The notes beneath the pieces were generated by a model. It saw only the letters and a program-made list of their open reading frames with translations. It did no database searches and was not told the DNA's origin. This document shows positions 12,105-23,924 of a stretch of DNA of 64,000 nt, piece after piece (the stretch's first letter is position 1; every line of letters begins with the position of its first letter). A program made the translations under genes and the position numbers. Source of the stretch: Chloranthus sessilifolius. Taxonomy: Eukaryota; Streptophyta; Magnoliopsida; Chloranthales; Chloranthaceae. The stretch is from positions 64,327,597 through 64,391,596 of the forward strand of contig CM037590.1 of the NCBI GenBank assembly GCA_021018995.1, read 5' to 3'.

Positions 12105-12455
12105 CTGATACCAGTCGCTTAATCTAATTGAGCGCTTGTTTTCGAGTGTGCGATCATAGGTTTGAAGGTTGTTTACGCGTGTGGACGTGTGCGTGTGATT
12201 GTGTTACGCACTCTATTCATTGCGCGTGATTGAGGCGTCACCAGGTCACTGTGGGGGCGACCTTTCGTATTGTGTGGTGTGTGTGAGTTGTTTAACAGGT
12301 TTGCGCGGTCTATAGTTTGCGCATGATCAGAGCGCCATGCCTTCAATGCGGGTGGTGGTTTTGTTGCGCACTCTATTAGGGGTGTGCGATTTGGTTTGAG
12401 CGCAGTATGATTTGCGCGTGACTGAATTAAGCGCATTTATTCTGGCGCGTGATTA
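12105..12455. repeat. Array of TGCGCGTGATTnAGGCG motifs
   Basis: At least six degenerate copies built on GCGCGTGATT, GCGCATGATCAGAGCGC or their complement (CTTAATCTAATTGAGCGC) crowd the 350 bases just before the TATA box at 12467. Several are near-palindromic. Confidence 0.65.
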
Positions 12456-12466
12456 AGGTCGTATTC

Positions 12467-12474
12467 TATATAAG
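12467..12474 (+). promoter_or_regulatory. TATA box of antisense unit
   Basis: TATATAAG, a strong plant TATA match, is followed about 30 bases later by a pyrimidine-rich start region (CACCTCTATC). It points opposite to the element's own minus-strand genes. Confidence 0.6.
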
Positions 12475-12489
12475 CGAGGGAGCCTTCAT

Positions 12490-13030
12490 TTGCTTTGCAC
12501 CTCTATCTATAGTCTCGAGTTTTACTTTCTTTGAATATTTTGTGTTCCAAAATCCGTGTTTTAGTAATATCAGGCGATCTAACCATCCGATTGAGAAGTC
12601 GTTTCTTTCTATATTCGTGATTCCGCGTGATCTTCATCCTGAGGTGAGGTGAGGCGATAATGATGTGACTTTGAGAATGGCCGGTATTGGGAAAGGAGAG
12701 GTTAGTCTTCACATCAGTCTGTTTTAGGGAGCGGTGAAGGCAGTGTTGAGGAGGTGACGGCGGAGGAGGTGAAGATGGTGGAAGAGGAGGTGTTACAGGT
12801 GGAGGGATGTATTCCCCAACCAATCCTTCCTGAAGCCTCCAATTGGATGCTTCGAGTGGAATCTACTCCTCGCTTTGTCTCAGTTTTGTACTCAGTCTTC
12901 GTTTTAGGTTGTAGGTTAAAGGTTTAGGTTTTCGTTTTGGGTTGTATATTCAAGAGGTATGCCTCTGGTGATATTGTGTAAAATATGTTTATATGAATGA
13001 ATAAAAGGTATTTTGTTTGTTGTGTTTGTT
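12490..13030 (+). other. Putative small antisense transcription unit inside the inner element
   Basis: Between the TATA box and the poly(A) signal lies about 500 bases with gene-like structure. An open frame ends near 12641 at GAG|GTGAGG (possible donor). A possible acceptor TTTTAG precedes 12729, after which an open, acidic frame rich in E and V (starting G-S-G-E-G-S-V-E-E-V-T-A-E-E) runs to about 12920. The implied intron would be about 85 bases, short but possible in plants. I recognise no domain. Tat elements such as maize Grande are known to carry antisense genes in this interval, which makes the arrangement plausible. Coding status is unproven. Confidence 0.45.
13000..13005 (+). terminator. 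Poly(A) signal of antisense unit
   Basis: AATAAA is followed by a T/GT-rich stretch (GGTATTTTGTTTGTTGTG), which resembles a plant 3' end. Confidence 0.5.
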
Positions 13031-14089
13031 TATATTTTATTGTTCAATGGGACCTGTGCAGACGTTCAAAGATTTTTATTTCGAATTACTTAATTGGTTG
13101 GGGTTCCGCTTAGTTAGGTCTTAACTCGGAATGCTAGGATTTATTTTTCAGAAATAATTTATAGTTATACTGGGATTTTTCTTGGTATATTGGGTTTTAT
13201 TTAAGATTCCACTTGGTTTTATTGAGTTTGTTGAGGTATTTATTTTATTAGATTTATCTTGAGATGTTCTCATGGTCCAGATGAGTTAGGGTTTCATTTT
13301 AGGGAGTTTCAGGGGATTTTTATGTTTGTTTAGTTTAAGGTGGGGGGGGGGGGTGAATCCCATGTTTAAAGTTTAAGGTACTTTGTTTTGGTCTTATGTT
13401 TGACTTGAGGTGACACTTGTTAGAAATGTGTGAATTTAGCATTTAATTTAAAATTTTTAGAGGGGTGTTAAGTGTTTTAATTCTATTGGTTCATTTATTC
13501 TGTGGTGGATTTGTGTTTCTTTGGGGGGTAGGTGTTGTGTGATTGTTGGGTTACGTTGGAGGGGAAATGGGTAGTATTAGAGTATGGTATTTATTTTTTG
13601 ATTGTATCTCTGTTGTTCTGTTTCTGGTGTTCATTTTGGGGGTCCCATGGCGGAAAAAGTAAAAACTAAATTAAAAAATTTTAGAAAAATGCCCTAGTTT
13701 GCGGTATCCGAGGTGGAAAAGTGAGAACTAAATTAAAAAAAAATAAAAAATGCCCCAATTTGGAGTATTTTAGGTGGAAAAGCAAAACTAAATAAAAATG
13801 CCCCAGTTTGGAGTATCGGTATTATAACTTGAGCATCGCTATCAAGGTGCTAGCGCTCTTTTAAGAATAAATGCCCAGTGTCAAGTGACAGTGGAACTTT
13901 TATCTGCCTCACAAATATCATCTTGGAGTGCATTAGTAATGATCCCATGTTGGGAAGTAGTTTGATTATTTCGGTCATATGCCGGGCTCGATTATGTAAG
14001 TACTGAATGATCATCATGTATCATAGTTTTTAATAAGATTGAGATGAATGGTAGATAATGAGTGATTATGTCATTTCTCATTCAAAAGT
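13006..14089. other. Non-coding interior with a ~65-bp triplicate
   Basis: From about 13640 to 13830 three units repeat: AAAATGCCCCAGTTTGGAGTAT followed by GGTGGAAAAG and an A-rich tail (first copy CCCTAGTTTGCGGTAT, second CCCCAATTTGGAGTAT). The rest is T/G-rich with a G9 run at 13342. No gene seen. Confidence 0.6.
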
Positions 14090-14420
14090 TTTCGGTTTTA
14101 TTCTGAAAGAGATTTTGAAAATAATTGACTCATTGCTTGAAAAGAGAATAAAGGGGTGAAGAGGAGATAAGGTTTATTGATCTGAGGGTAGCTTCTTATT
14201 CAACCAAAATTTGAAATAGTAGTCAACTACTTTCTTCTCGGGTGGATAATGCGGTGCCATAATTGAGCTCTCCGTCATGGTCCAGCACCATCAAATCATC
14301 AAATTCTATGGTTAGCAGGAGTTTTATCCTCCTCTTGCCACCGTACAACGATATCTAGTAGTGTGAAGATATCAAGGAGGCCCTCATGGTTTGCTTATGC
14401 CCTCCTAATGAAAATATCAG
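14090..14420 (-). repeat. Region conserved with the host Tat element
   Basis: CTATGGTTAGCAGGAGTTTT, CCTCCTCTTGCCACCG and GAGCTCTCCGTCATG are the reverse complement of matching blocks at about 22480-22700 (GTAGCGGGAGGAGGACAAAC, CTCCTGCTAACCATAG). This shows that the inner and outer elements belong to related families and places the block in the 3' non-coding part of both. Confidence 0.7.
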
Positions 14421-15706
14421 GAATGCCCTCACAATTTGCTTATGCTTCCCTGAATTCATTGATTGTTCATTCGTCGTATTGCTCTCGCTCGATTGTACTT
14501 TTTTGTATATTTTTTTTTTAAACAACCTGCTAACACAAGAATTATGTGGTTTGATGGAACCTTACATCTTTATTTTGTCTGCTCTAACATCGACTCCAAT
14601 GGCTGAAGATGGGTGTATGAGAATCCAGAGTTTTCTATATTTCAAAAAAAAAGATTTTCATGATCCACTAGCCCTTTTGATCAATTCTCCCGAGTAGGAG
14701 GGTAGTCAATGAGTCAGATGATACCCAAAATGGTTTTGAAAATAATGACCTATGACTGACGAATGCCTTGTGATGACTGCAAGGATGATAGGTATATAAG
14801 TATGTCTGTTTAGGCTACAAGACGTGATGATCATTGTGTTGGGTAGCATTTTAAGGGTTAGGACGTCCTTCCCTTGTGGCTGGGCATATTGCCGAGATAA
14901 TGTAAGTACTCCCATATGGGTTTGATTTCCTTCAGGCGAAGCGGTTGTATAGGCACTTTTCCTTAGCACTAGCTCCCCGACGTCGAGTTCTCGATCGAGT
15001 ATGAGTCCGAAGGGTTTGGGGCATAGAAGAGTAATTTTGTTTTCGAGTATTTACATTTTGGGCATTTATACATTTAGTTTTTCTTACACTTTTCTATATT
15101 TTTTTGTTTTTTTTTTGTATTGTTTTTTATTATTACTATTGTGTAACGGTACAACATCAGTTCCTTAGGCAGGGGACTGACTCAGGAAGTCCGCTTGGTG
15201 GGACATGTTGGATGGTCGAAGTGACCGTTCGATTAGATAATACTATTTCGAGGTCCTCGATCCCTTTTGATTTGATCGATGAGGGATGAAAGTGAGGTTA
15301 TGTTTAGGTTTAGGTTTTGGATGGTATAGGGTTTATCAAAATAAGTGTAGTGTCATTTGATTTCTTCCTTCGATAGGTATTTTGTCTCCAGGGTCTCTTT
15401 CGCGGGAGGGACCTTTTATTTTTCGACGGAGTGAGGTATCTCGTAGAGATGAAGCATAGAGTTGTTAAAGAATCCTTCGGGGTCATTTGTGGGTGGTCAA
15501 AAAGCTATTTGTGAGTAAAGTTAGAGTGAAAACCGTTGAGAGGGACGGTAGTGTTGTAAAGGTAGTGATAAGATAAGGGAGAGGTAGAGTAGGAAGAGGA
15601 GAGGCAAGGCTGTAGTCCAAGGTTGACCTTTCCTACGTGTGGGGCGGTCCAGTTTTGTTTGATTATACTTGTTTGGTTTGATTCACACTTTGGGTTTATT
15701 GTGAGG
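14421..15706 (-). other. Interior between gag and 3' region; pol absent
   Basis: I looked for protease, RT, RNase H and integrase motifs on both strands and saw none. A minus-strand frame at 14706-14969 has no recognisable domain. The interval is where pol would be expected. Confidence 0.6.
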
Positions 15707-18364
15707 TTATTTTAAAGTTTTATTTATAATTTTTTGAGGAGGTTGAGTATCAGAAGTTTGACGTAGTAGTTTTGTCGTCGATTGAAGTTCGGTGAAGGTT
15801 TTGATTGTGAGGTCCACGGAGATTTGGATCTGATGATCAGAAGCAATTTTAGTTGTAACGTTGATTTTATGTTTTGATGGGATTTGAGGTATGCTGATTT
15901 GGATGGTGATTGGTGTCGTAAGATTTGAGTTTGGTTTGATTTCGAAAGTGGGAGCGATGATCGACTCCTTGATAGGTTTTGTAGTAGGCTCAAAGGTGGG
16001 TGTGGTTGGCATTGTAGGAATAGGTTTGGTTTTAGTACCAGGTTCGTGTTCGATAACAGGCTCTAGTTCAATGATGGGTTCAAGTTTGATGATGGGCTTG
16101 GATTTGTTGATAGTTTGAGGTTTGATGATAGGTTTGTGCTTGGCGATTAGTTTAGGTTCAACGGTAGGTTCAGGCTCGAGGATCTATTATGGGTTTAAGT
16201 TCTGTGATAGATTCATGTTCGAGGATAGGTTTAGATTTGATAGTAGGTTTTGATTCGATAATAGGTTTAGTTTTAATAGTAGGTTTAGGTTTGATGATAA
16301 GTTTATGTTTTATAATAGGTTTGGTTTTGATAGTAGGTTTAGGCTTGATGATAAGTTTAGGTTTTATAATAGACTAGAGTTTGGGGTTCAGTTTGGTGGC
16401 AAGTGAGGTGATAGTGAGTTTAGGTTTCGAAGTGGGCATAGAAGTTAATTCGAGAGTCGATGCTGAGGTTAGTGGGGTGATGTGTTTGTTGTCTAGTTCA
16501 AGTTTTAAAGCAAGTGTAGGGATTAGTTCAGGAGTCGGATTTAAGGTTGGTGGGGCAATGTATTCGGTTTTGGGGGTTAGTTTTCGGAGTTGATTTGGAA
16601 GCAAGAGGGCTGGTGATTTTGGGAGTAGATTTGATTACTAATTTGGGTTCAGAGTTTAGTTTTGTGACTGATTTAAGTATGAATGGCTTCGTATAACACC
16701 GATTGATTGGTTCGAAGACTACCTCTAGAGTCGCCACATGAGCCTGTTCGGGGGTAGTTTGTGTCATTGATTTGGGCGTCTGTTCAGGAGGTGTGGGGAT
16801 TGATTCGTTTGTTGGTAGGTTATCGGATGCAAGGGTAGGTTGCGTTGGTTCGAAGATAAGCACGTTGAGCTCGGCGATGAGTTTAGTGATGGGTTGAGTT
16901 AGTTTAGGGGTGGATTCGATGACAGTTTGGAGTTAAGTGATCTTGGTAATCGGTTCAGGGTGAAAGGTAACTTTGCGTTTATAGGTGCGTGGGATAGGGC
17001 TGGTTGGTTGTAAGTGAATAATATGGTCTTGCTCTGAGGGAGGTTCAATTCTTCGGATCAGGCTAGCTGGGTGGAATGGGGCAGGGGTGAATGAGTGTAC
17101 AGTCTCGTATGTGAGTTGAGTTTGATCGAACAATGGATTGCAATAGGTGATGTTAGTTTGCGTGCCGTTGGGGCACTGGTTTTGGTCATAGTACGGGTTC
17201 ATGTATTGGTTGGTGTGTAGTGGTTGATCTTGGTCAAGGTATAGAGGTTGGTTATAGTCAGGGTACAGGTTTGTGTAGAGGTCTTGAGCTTGATCATATA
17301 TGTGGTATGGTTGAGGGTTAGTTTGGTTTTGTTCTTGGTTCACATTGATTTGTTCGAAGTCTATGGCTTCGTTTAGGGTGTTTGTCTCGCGGTTGTCAGA
17401 GGAGGGTCCTTTGGATGTTAAGGTAGGAAGGCTGAGGTCTCCATTCTTCAGTCGACGTTCTATGTGTCAGGCACGTTGATAAAGGCTAGTGAGGTCGTGA
17501 TAGTCACTTATGATGAGAACGCTCTGAAGAGGCTCTTAGGTATTGCTAATCATGATTTCTATCACGTCGCTTTCTTTTATTTGATCCCCCGTTTGAGCAA
17601 CAAGTCTTCTCCAACGGTTGATGAATGTCGAGAAGTCTTCATCGTCCTCTTGTCTTGTGTGCATCAACTCGATGAGACTGATTTCTTCATGAGTCAGGTG
17701 CTAATATTGATCTAGTAATCTGTCAGCTAAGTCTTCGAATGTCTTGATTTCTGCTAAAGGTAAGGCCGCAAACCAGTCAAGGGCTTCTCCTTCTAGTGAT
17801 CTCAGGAAGTAATGGATCAAGAGCCCATGATTGGTGTGGATTGGTCGACAGTCATTGCAGAATAGGGCCAAGTTGTGCTTTGGGTTTCTCGTACCGTTAT
17901 ATTTGTTGAATTTTGGAGGTTTAAAACCAGCGGGTACAGTAAAGTCGATGTCTCGGCAAAATGTGTCGAATCCAAAAGTGTGACTAGAGCGTTCTTTGTT
18001 AGTCATGTAGTCATCTAGAAATTGGTGGAGGTCGTTTATGTTTATGGCGGTGTGTTTTCTAGGTACCTTGGGAGAGGATTGTCCTTGGTAGTTGTTGTTG
18101 TAGAAGGTGTGAGAGGTATATGTGTTATGTGTCGAGGGAGTCGGAGCATGTGGAAGAGTCGGCGTCCTTTCCTTTTGTCTGTTCCTCGGAGTAACTTGTT
18201 TTTAGAACTGGAGCAATGCGTCGGCTTCTCTTTCTCCTTTTGTGGTGCATTGGGAGTGTGGTCCATAACTGGACTATCGAGGTAGCTTCATTTAGCACCA
18301 CTTTCTTCAGTGCTATCACTGTGATTTGTATTTCGTGGAGCGAAGGGGTATTTTTCACTCTCAT
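15707..18364 (-). pseudogene. gag: Gag of inner Tat-like element with long P/T-rich tail
   Basis: Reading from about 18364, a basic N-terminal part leads into the capsid region: P-A-G-F-K-P-P-K-F-N-K-Y-N-G-T, then H-Y-F-L-R-S-L-E-G-E-A-L-D-W-F, then F-E-D-L-A-D-R-L-L-D-Q-Y and F-I-N-R-W-R-R-L-A-A-Q-T. This is the typical Tat/Ogre gag core. After it the frame turns into a Q/N/Y-rich stretch (17343-16933) and a proline/threonine/lysine-rich repetitive tail (16900-15707). That tail appears on the plus strand as endless GGTTTAGGTTTGATGATAGG-like repeats. Stops at 17700, about 17545, about 17465 and 16933 break the frame. No zinc knuckle was seen. Confidence 0.8.
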
Positions 18365-18689
18365 TAACCATGTTTACCTAAGCACTACGCGGGGTTGTCC
18401 ATAGAGACAGCCTAATATTATACTCGGGGTCGCTATGGGAGCCCCATACGGGTGGGTCGTTATCATTAAAGTTCAATTTTCTGATCCCAATCATTTTAAA
18501 ATAAGTTTTTTTGCAAATTTTTATACACGTGCAAGTGTGTGTAGCAAAGTGATAAAGCAAAACAAAATAAAAATTCAAATAAAAAGAGAAAAATATAAAA
18601 TCAAATTAAATAAAGCAAGGAAAATAGAAACTAAATTAATTAAATCGGAGTAACCTTAGCGAAAAAGAGTCTCATCGCGATCGCTAGTC
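18365..18689 (-). other. Leader and primer-site region of inner element
   Basis: This A+T-rich leader lies between gag and the 5' LTR. Immediately next to the LTR the minus strand reads GACTAGCGATCGCGATGAG, which should be the primer-binding site, but I cannot assign the tRNA. Confidence 0.5.
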
Positions 18690-21600
18690 TGTTGGTACGC
18701 ACTTTTTCTGGGTTCCTTTCGGTCCCCGGAAAGAGTGGCCCAATTCGGTCCAAGTGGACTCTGGCAAAGGCGATGATGGAGTAATAAATTAGAAAATATT
18801 AAATTGCTGAAGTTAAATAGGTGAATATTAAATGGAAAATCCTAGATGATGTGATTGCCAGCTGCAGATATTTATCGACGTTATAACACGTCACTGATCA
18901 TGCTTTAAAGGGAAGTGAGGGCTTACAGGTTGAACTCTTTTACTGAATCATCTGCCGACGAACGTCAGCAGCTGTGAGATGCCTTTAGTGTAACTAGTTT
19001 GATTTTCCTATTCCTGTTGGGATTTTAGTTAACTTGGTCTCATAATCCTACTGCGAGTCGAATTGATTTTAATATCTTAATCCTATTAGAAATCTAATTA
19101 ATTAAGTCTCATAATCCTACCAAGAGTCAAATTAATTTAAATGTTTTAATCTTATTAGAAATCTAATTAATTAAATTTTCTAATTCTATTAGGAGTCTAA
19201 TTAATTTAAATATCCTAATTTTAATTAGAAATTAAATTAATTAAAAAAAAGAGGTTTGGGCCCGCTATGTTAAGGAGGATTGGCCCCCCTCTCGGGTACC
19301 CTCCGTAAGCTCCCTTAGGCAAATCGAGTGGCTAAAATTGAAAGGGATTGAATTTGAATTATAAAGTAGTATTTTTTGTAAAAGATTGATGATTGGTATT
19401 TAAGGGTTAAAATTTTAGGGCTAAAAAAGAATTAAGGACTGAAGCTATAAAGCAATTTTAGGATTTAGAATTATGAGCAATTAAGACTAAAGCTAAAATC
19501 TAAGGACTAAAATCAGGATCGAAATTAGAAAAATTTAGATCGTGAGATTAAAGAACAATTCTAGAGCCTAAGAACTACAACCTAAAAAAGAGACTAGTTC
19601 TAAAACCTAAGAACTAGAATCAGAGATTAAGAATTAAGGAATTACCTGAAGAATCATGTAAATCGTGCAGAAGGAAATTGTATAGAGGAAAATTGTGTGG
19701 AGGAAAATTGTGTGGAGGGATGGTTAGGGGGTAAAGGTCTCTTATTTATAGGCTTTTACTAGAAATCCTAGTGTAACTCTAATTCCTAGTTATAAAGTGA
19801 TAAAGTAAGGTCCTATTCCTAATAAAAGAGAATAATCCTATTTTCTAAAATAATAAAAAGACCAATCCTAATTCAATTAGGAGTTTTGAAAAAGTCACTT
19901 TTTGCGCAGTTGTCGAAAATTGATCATAACTGCTTCGATACTTGTCAGAATGGCGTGTTTTTTGGCTTGTTGGAAAGCTACTTCGATAAGCTTTCAAACG
20001 TAACCAATTTTGTATCAATCTGACTTTGTTTGTTATCTCAAAATAAGCCAAATATAAAAGTAACGAGATTGACAATTGAGAAAAGGTTGGGGAGACCTAG
20101 TTGGCTCTAGACTAAGGATTTGGGCAGGGATTTTCTAAAGGCTGAATTCTAAAACTTAAGAATTAAGAATTAGAATCTAAAGATCAAAACTATAAGAAAT
20201 TAGAAATTAAAACTAAAGGCTAAAAAAAATCTAAGGACTGAAATTGGAGTCGAAATCAGAAAAATCAGACCGTAGGACTAAGGGCTGGTCTCAGAAAACT
20301 AAAAATTGGAACCAAAGATTATTATTATGACTGAAAATTAAGGTATCGGGATAAAAACTAAGATTTAAGACTAAAAATTAGATAATAGAATTAAAGACTG
20401 ATTCTAGTACGGATTAAAAAGGAGGTATTATGGTCTAAGACTAAAAATAGGAACTAATAATTAAAACCTAAGTTTTAAATCTAAGAAATAAAGACTAGGA
20501 CTAGAGATTAGAAACTAAAACCTAGGACTAGAAATCATAGCCTAAGATCTAAAACCAAAAATTAATACTAGAGAGCAAATCATAGCCTAAGAGAGTAAAT
20601 TATACCTATGACCTAGGTTGCAGAGAGAAATCTCGGAATCTTAAGCTTGGAGAAGAAGAACTCGAAACTCGAATCTCGAAGTTGTGGGGGCTAGGGTTTG
20701 GGTCATAATGGAGAGGTCCTTTTATAGGTTTTTTTCTAATTAAATGCCCTATTTCAAGCATTTAACCAAATTGTGCATTGGTTTCCCGGTGCTTAATCGC
20801 TTTGAGTCGGTCATCGGCTCAGTGAGCGACCGACTGACTAGCTCAGCTGAGTTTCCTAGTTCTAACCTTGTTAGGACTAATTGTGTGCTTGGTTTGGAGT
20901 CCGCAATCTAATGAAGCCTTTCGTCTGAAGCACTTAATCGAGGAAGCTTGGTGGTCATGGACTGTGAGAGTAGGTCGGACATAGGCCAATTGCACGCCAG
21001 TGGTGGGGCGCTCAATTCGATCGCGCGTAATCGAGTCTTGAGGTGGTCTGGGAAAGGAAGTTTGGTCTGAGAAGAAACTGATTACACGTTTGTGGTTCTG
21101 CGTGCAATCGAATTACGTGCGTAGTTTTAGGCACGTAATTCAGGGTTATCTGGGCCTGGGTCGGGTCAGAAATATAAGACCATTATTTCAGTCTGTATTT
21201 TGACTATATACTATTATTTTAGTATATAGTCTCTCTACGTTGGGATATGAGCCACAGAGCTATTGTTTCAGCTTGTGTTCAGCCATGTACTATTGTTTCA
21301 ATGCATGGTTCCCACGCTAGGGTTATGGGGCTTGAGCCACAGAGCTATTGTTTCAGTCTGTGTCCAGCCATATACTATTGTTTCAATATATGGTCCCATA
21401 TTAGAGTTAAGGGGCCTGAAATGTCAGACTATTATTTCAGTCTGTATTTTGACTATATACTATTATTTTAGTATATAGCCTCCCTACATTGGGACCTGAG
21501 CCACAGAGCTATTTTTTCAGCCTGTATTCAGCCATGTACTATTATTTTAGTGCATGGTTCCCAATTTAGGGTTAAAGGGTATGAAATTCCAGACTATTGT

Positions 21601-22094
21601 TTCAGTCTGCATTCTGACTATATACTATTGTTTCAGTATATAGTCTCCTTGCGTGGGGATTTGAGCCATAGAGCTATTATTTCAGCCTGTGTTCAGTCAT
21701 GTACTATTATTTCAGTGCATGGTTCCCACGCTAAGGTCAAAGGGTATGAAATGCCAGGTTATTATTTCAGTCGGTATTTTGACTATATACTATTATTTCA
21801 GTATATAGTCTCCCTATGTCGAGACCTGAGCCACCGAGCTATTGTTTCCGCTTGTGTTCAACCATGTACTATTGTTTCAGTGCATGGTTCTCACGTTGGG
21901 GTTATGGGGCCTGAGCCACATAGCTATTATTTTAGCCTGTGTTTAGCCATATACTATTGTTTTAGCATATGGTCCCACATTAGGATCGTGAAACTTTCAG
22001 AGAAGGTAGGTCCTTTCTGAAAAGTCACGGGCAAGGTCAAAGGTTGACCGAACAAATTTGTATATTCTGAGAGGGCAAAATGGGGTTGTGTACA
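18690..22094 (-). repeat. 5' LTR of inner Tat-like element
   Basis: A 3405-bp LTR with plus-strand TGTTGGTACGC at the left and GGTTGTGTACA at the right, followed by the target copy ACCAC. It lacks the 2.35-kb solo LTR and so gives the empty-site sequence (near 18965) that proves that later insertion. Its tandem array lies at 21176-21975. Confidence 0.93.
21176..21975. repeat. Tandem ~80-bp array in 5' LTR
   Basis: Counterpart of 8785-9541, with one or so more monomers. The same three monomer types alternate (…CAGTATATAGTCTCC, …CAGTGCATGGTTCCC, …CAATATATGGTCCC). Frames across it are repeat artefacts. Confidence 0.85.
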
Positions 22095-23235
22095 ACCACC
22101 CTCATAGTTGTCAAGGCCCATTCATTGGTTGTATGTCATCAATTCTCAGAGTATCCTTAAGACCTCCAATTTATTGCCCACTTTCTTATTTGGACAATCT
22201 GATCAAAGGACTAGCGGCATATCTAACCTTTTTCGAAAGCATAAGTAACACCCGATCCTCATTTTCCTTCCCCCTCCATTGGAGGTGACGTAAGAGTAAA
22301 AAAAAAAATGAAGATGCTAGGTTCAATCAAAACTCATTATTCTCGTGCTAGCAGATGCTTTCAAAAAAATATATATCCCAAAAAATTTTGAGCAAGAACA
22401 ATACGACGAATGCACAAATCAATGAGCTTAGGAAAGTATAAGCAGGCCGTGAGGACACCTCCGATACCTTTACTAGAAATGTATAAGTAAGCTGCGAGGG
22501 CATCCCTGATGTTCCATACTACTAGATATCATTGTAAGGTAGCGGGAGGAGGACAAACTCCTGCTAACCATAGAATGTGTGATTTTGATGGTGCCAAAGC
22601 ATGACGAAGAGCTCAATCATGGCACCCCATATCCCTCTGAGAAAAAGGCTATTACTCATCCCTTTTGGAAACTATTAGATCCAAGCTATTCCCCACATCA
22701 CTGAGCCTTACCTCCTCTTCTATCTTTTTATTTTGTTTTCGGACGATAAATCAGGAACCTTATAGGATACTCCTAGGAATGAAACTAAAAATCGATGAAT
22801 GACGATTGATGCAATCACCTACTATACCTACCGTACCTCTCCCTGATAACCACGGGATAGGATGACCACCATCCAAAGGTAGACCCCTATACACAACTGA
22901 CCTAATCAAAATGACCTCCCCTGGTTTGATGACAGTACTGATCAACTTTTCTTCAAAACTAACTCACCAAATATCCATAACTTCGTATAGACCCAAAGTG
23001 CTCATCTAAAACCAAGAAAATCTCCGTTGCATCTAGACACTGGGGCATTTTTTTATCGAAAGGAGAATCACCTTAGAAGAGTCAGCTCGTCCATAAAGAG
23101 GATGCAGAATAACAAAGCCACCACCCAGAGAATACTACCAAAGATGTTATACTGCCGATCTTACCATGCTCTTACACTGAGGTCTTTTTTTTATTTATTT
23201 TAGTTATTTGCTTTCCCTGTTGTATTATTTTCATT

Positions 23236-23325
23236 TCCAAAGAAAGAGAAAAGAAAAAAAAAGAAAAAACAGAAAGAAAAAGAGAAAAAAAGAAAAAAAA
23301 GAAAGAAAAGAAAAGAAAAAAAGAG
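23236..23325 (+). repeat. A/G-rich simple repeat
   Basis: AAAGAAAAAG-type purine tract. The phenylalanine-rich frames on the opposite strand are artefacts. Confidence 0.9.
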
Positions 23326-23589
23326 CATATATATCCATCGTTTACTATCAGGCCTCGGTCTGAGATACTTACTCCCTTGACAACTAGCAAGGGGGAGAAT
23401 AAAATTATTGATAGCATTACTTTTATATGTGCAGATACAAAGCAACCTTCAATCACCACCAGGCCAGCTCGAAAGCATCCAAGTCCTGATGATGGTCGAC
23501 GGCGCTAAAGAAACTAAAAAACGAAAGACAATTGCAAGAGGTAATCAAAAGAAAAGGAGTCCATCAGGTATATCTAAACCAAAAATTCC

Positions 23590-23618
23590 CATATATATAT
23601 ATATATATATATATATAT
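23590..23618. repeat. (AT)n microsatellite
   Basis: About 14 AT dinucleotides. Confidence 0.95.
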
Positions 23619-23924
23619 CAAAATTTTCTTCTTTTTACATTTGTCACCGGGGGCATACCCCCCTGTATATAAAACACACACACACAACAAGCACCAAAAA
23701 ATGCACACACACCCTTACTCCCTACGCTGCCACTGGGAGGGCTGATCACCGTTGTCCCTAGTATCATCGACGTAGAGGTTTGTAGACTGGTCCTCTGAAA
23801 ACACAATCCCAGCACCCGGAGTTTGCGGAACCTCCAGACGGTGCAACCCCGCTACTGAACCCCCCTCACTCGTCTGACTAGCAGACCGCCTTGATCGAGA
23901 ACAAGGAGGATACCCCGCAAGAAT

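Larger units (their letters stand above)
3976..22094 (-). mobile_element. Full-length 18.1-kb Tat-like LTR retrotransposon, gag-only (non-autonomous)
   Basis: The boundaries are set by the duplication ACCAC on both sides (3971-3975 and 22095-22099) and by the LTR ends. Read on the minus strand, the LTR begins TGTAGACACCCCC and ends ACCAACA (ACCAATA in the left copy). The 5' LTR is 18690-22094, the gag lies next to it, and the 3' LTR is 3976-9658, split by a solo LTR. A purine tract reading GAAGAGGGGCATT on the minus strand abuts the 3' LTR. Between gag (ends about 15707) and this tract I see no protease, RT, RNase H or integrase, so mobilisation would have depended on a relative in trans. The region 14090-14420 is related, in inverted orientation, to 22480-22700 of the host Tat element. 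Confidence 0.93.

Noticed and set aside
12173..12436. Minus-strand 87-codon frame
   Set aside because: Lies across the GCGCGTGATT motif array; composition follows the repeat and no domain is seen.
15891..16593. Plus-strand glycine/valine/isoleucine-rich frames suggesting membrane proteins
   Set aside because: They are the complement of the P/T-rich gag tail on the minus strand.
23172..23459. Phenylalanine-rich hydrophobic frames
   Set aside because: Translation of the opposite strand of an AAAGA purine tract.
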